Made by a program: the position numbers and the translations under genes. This document shows positions 4,766 through 6,295 of a DNA stretch of 6,295 nt, piece by piece. Below the pieces are notes generated by a model. It was not told the origin of the DNA and did no database searches. It worked only from the letters and a program-made list of their open reading frames with translations. Source of the stretch: Proteobacteria bacterium UBA981 (GTDB taxonomy: Bacteria; Pseudomonadota; Gammaproteobacteria; Ga0077536); NCBI GenBank assembly GCA_002292285.1, contig DBBP01000029.1, positions 1 to 6,295 of the forward strand. The letters are read 5' to 3'. Numbering within the stretch: the stretch's first letter is position 1; each line of letters opens with the position of its first letter.

Positions 4766-6007
4766 TTATGCTGCAACGGTCGCCGCCGAACGTGTTGGAC
4801 GACGCAGGAAACCGACCAACAGGAAGGCGAGCGCGTTGGCGATGGCACTAAACCAGAACGCAATATCGTAACTGTCGGTACGTTCGATAACGTAACCGGC
4901 GAACCACGGTCCGAAGGCGGCCGAAGAACCGGCGATTGCAAAGACGAAGCCGACGATTGCCCCGACCGCTGCGGGCCCATAGAAATCGCCGACCACGGCA
5001 GCGAACAAGGTCGTACCGCCACCGTAGGCGAAACCAAAGATCGCCGCGAGTAGCGTTAGCGCGAGCCAGTGTTGGAAAAAGGGTAGTGCGGCAAACACTG
5101 CCGTCTGCGTTAAAAATACAAACGCAAGCGCCGGCAATCGGCTGACGTGGTCAGATACCATGCCAAGCAGTGGGCGACCAAGGACGCCGCCAATCCCGAC
5201 TCCTGCCAAAATAACTGACGCCCGAAGCGGATCGGTGCCTGAATCGATCGCGTAGGGCGTGAGGTGGACCATCGGCAGGAAGACGACCAGCCAGCTCAGA
5301 AAAAACATCGCCGTGAGTAACCAGAAGGCACCTGTGCGTTGGGCTTCGGCGAGGGTCCAGGAATCTTCAACAGCTGACGCTGCGGTAGCTGCGCCGGCGA
5401 GGGCGGGCTGCGAGGACGTATCTACGCCGTCGGGATGCAATCCGAGTTCGGCTGGATCGCGGCGTACGAATAACGCGGCGGCGATAATCAGCCCGCCGCC
5501 GACCACACCCATCCAAGCGTAGGTCGCCCGCCATCCGAGGGTGCTAATCATGTAAGCGGCCAGAATCGGTGTGATGATATTGCCGGCGCTTGCTCCCATC
5601 ATCGTAAGGCCGATGGCGCGGCCACGAAAACGCACGAACCAGCGGATGACGGTCGCACTGCACGGCACGAAGGCGGCACTCATCCCACAAGCGCAGATTC
5701 CCGATAGTGCGATGTACAACTGCCACACCGTTGTTGCACGGCTTAGCATCACATAACCGATGATGAGCAGCAGACCGCCGCTGATGATCACCGGGCGCGG
5801 CCCGAAGCGGTCAGTCAGGCGCCCTGTCAGGATGCTGAGCATGCCGTAGGCAAAGGCGTAAATCGAGAAAGCACCGGCCAACAGTTCGCGGTTCCAGCCG
5901 GTCTCCGCCTGTATGGCGGGCATCATCACACCAAACGTATATTGCACGCCGTAGGTCGTCATCATGACGACAAACGTGCTCGCGACAATGACCCAGCCGT
6001 AGTACAT
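4766..6007 (-). CDS. MFS transporter, monocarboxylate/oxalate-formate antiporter-like
   Basis: 413 residues with about twelve hydrophobic segments, an inner-membrane major facilitator. The N-terminal MYYGWVIVASTFVVMM (1-16), GWNRELLAG (37-45), and RRDPAELGLHPDG after the sixth segment (182-194) are typical of the MCT/oxalate-formate antiporter-like group of monocarboxylate carriers. The MFS motif A GRLTDRFGPR (62-71) lies between segments 2 and 3, with its degenerate twin GRPLLGMVSDHVSR (277-290) between segments 8 and 9. The central loop (about 184-222) is polar and Ala-rich. The ATG at 6005-6007 is fixed by an in-frame TAA six codons upstream with no other start between; no clear Shine-Dalgarno precedes it. 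It is probably the first gene of the cluster. The likely substrate is a small carboxylate, by family and by the neighbouring hydroxyacid enzymes, but this is an inference. Confidence 0.9.
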   Translation of the reverse strand: MYYGWVIVASTFVVMMTTYGVQYTFGVMMPAIQAETGWNRELLAGAFSIYAFAYGMLSILTGRLTDRFGPRPVIISGGLLLIIGYVMLSRATTVWQLYIALSGICACGMSAAFVPCSATVIRWFVRFRGRAIGLTMMGASAGNIITPILAAYMISTLGWRATYAWMGVVGGGLIIAAALFVRRDPAELGLHPDGVDTSSQPALAGAATAASAVEDSWTLAEAQRTGAFWLLTAMFFLSWLVVFLPMVHLTPYAIDSGTDPLRASVILAGVGIGGVLGRPLLGMVSDHVSRLPALAFVFLTQTAVFAALPFFQHWLALTLLAAIFGFAYGGGTTLFAAVVGDFYGPAAVGAIVGFVFAIAGSSAAFGPWFAGYVIERTDSYDIAFWFSAIANALAFLLVGFLRRPTRSAATVAA

Positions 6008-6038
6008 CGCGGCTGTGCTAGGCGATTATCGACAGCAT

Positions 6039-6067
6039 TGGATAGTCGATTCCGACGTAGCTGTTAA
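6039..6067 (-). promoter_or_regulatory. Possible sigma70 promoter of the MFS transporter gene
   Basis: On the minus strand TTAACA (6062-6067; five of six to TTGACA) is followed after exactly 17 bp by TATCCA (6039-6044; first three bases match TATAAT). The start site would be near 6032, leaving a leader of about 25 bases before the ATG. The -10 is weak, so this is only the best candidate I found. Confidence 0.3.
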
Positions 6068-6181
6068 TAGGAATGCGACCGTGCCACGAAATACCGGCGT
6101 TGGTTGATGAGTCGTCGGGTGCCCGTTTCGGTTGCGAATGGGCTGGGGCTCATACTTTTTCGCGCACCAACTCATGGGCTC

Positions 6182-6205
6182 AGTATAGGGGCAACGTAAC
6201 GTTAC
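6182..6205 (-). promoter_or_regulatory. Palindrome GTAACGTTAC beside a TATACT -10-like hexamer
   Basis: GTAACGTTAC at 6196-6205 is a perfect 10-bp palindrome. Eight bases further along the minus strand is TATACT (6182-6187; five of six to TATAAT), with no good -35 at 16-18 bp. The arrangement would suit an activator or repressor site in the -35 region of a promoter about 150-175 bp upstream of the transporter. It could also be chance. Confidence 0.25.
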
Positions 6206-6270
6206 TCGGGAACCTCCACTATTAGGCTGCAAATTGGTGACCCGCAGAAACCCGATTCTCAGCGGCTCGT

Positions 6271-6295
6271 AAATTCAGGGACAGTTACTGTATTT
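6271..6295. repeat. GGGACAGTTACTGTATTT motif at window edge, end-like piece of a dispersed element
   Basis: The last bases read AAATTCAGGGACAGTTACTG then TATTT, with an ACAGT-T-ACTGT palindrome at 6281-6291. GGGACAG-type motifs like this recur, as far as I recall, near REP-associated transposase genes in gammaproteobacteria. The sequence is cut by the window, so I cannot show a partner end or a transposase. Confidence 0.35.

Larger units (their letters stand above)
6008..6295. other. 288-bp non-coding region upstream of the transporter
   Basis: Only weakly coding-like short frames exist. It holds the possible transporter promoter (6039-6067), a palindrome with an adjacent -10-like hexamer (6182-6205), and a dispersed-repeat-like motif at the window edge (6271-6295). 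Whatever gene lies beyond the right edge is not visible. Confidence 0.6.

Noticed and set aside
6026..6232. Minus-strand open frame of 68 codons upstream of the transporter
   Set aside because: It has a TTG start without a ribosome binding site, a low-complexity polar product and no recognisable family. It overlaps the probable promoter of the transporter.

Overview
The window looks like a proteobacterial chromosome segment, most likely a gammaproteobacterium. The grounds are a tRNA-Glu(UUC) with encoded CCA that closely resembles the enterobacterial gene, moderately high GC with strong third-position bias, classical AGGAG-type ribosome binding sites, and familiar catabolic enzyme families. 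I cannot name the genus.

Left end (1-810). The window opens inside a tRNA-Glu gene on the plus strand, lacking its first six bases. It is followed at once by a strong intrinsic terminator hairpin. From 84 the DNA becomes a tandem array with an exact 178-bp period: four full units plus a 15-bp fifth stub ending near 810. The first unit begins inside the terminator stem. Its first bases extend that stem into a 65-bp near-perfect palindrome that includes the 3' end of the tRNA. The layout (tRNA, then 178-bp tandem repeats and a short terminal fraction of a unit) strikingly resembles the classical tyrT/rtT locus of E. coli, although I see no sequence similarity to it.

Centre and right (847-6007). 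Five genes all lie on the minus strand. In order of transcription (right to left) they are: an MFS transporter (6007-4766); a secreted paraoxonase-type beta-propeller lactonase/arylesterase with all calcium and His-dyad residues (4556-3483); a hotdog-fold thioesterase with a TTG start (3402-2992); a 3-hydroxyisobutyrate dehydrogenase-family enzyme (2959-2072); and a luciferase-like (LLM) flavin-dependent monooxygenase (1854-847). The three middle genes are close together (80 and 32 bp apart). Gaps of 209 and 217 bp separate them from the transporter and the monooxygenase. The set reads as a small catabolic cluster: uptake of an organic acid or lactone, lactone or ester hydrolysis, thioester hydrolysis, oxidation of a hydroxyacid, and an oxygen-dependent flavin step. 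The substrate cannot be read from the sequence. The cluster converges on the tRNA-Glu gene, with the repeat array between them.

Right edge (6008-6295). This is non-coding: a possible promoter for the transporter, a 10-bp palindrome next to a -10-like hexamer, and at the extreme end a motif resembling the ends of dispersed repeat elements. No CRISPR array, complete insertion sequence or phage gene is visible.
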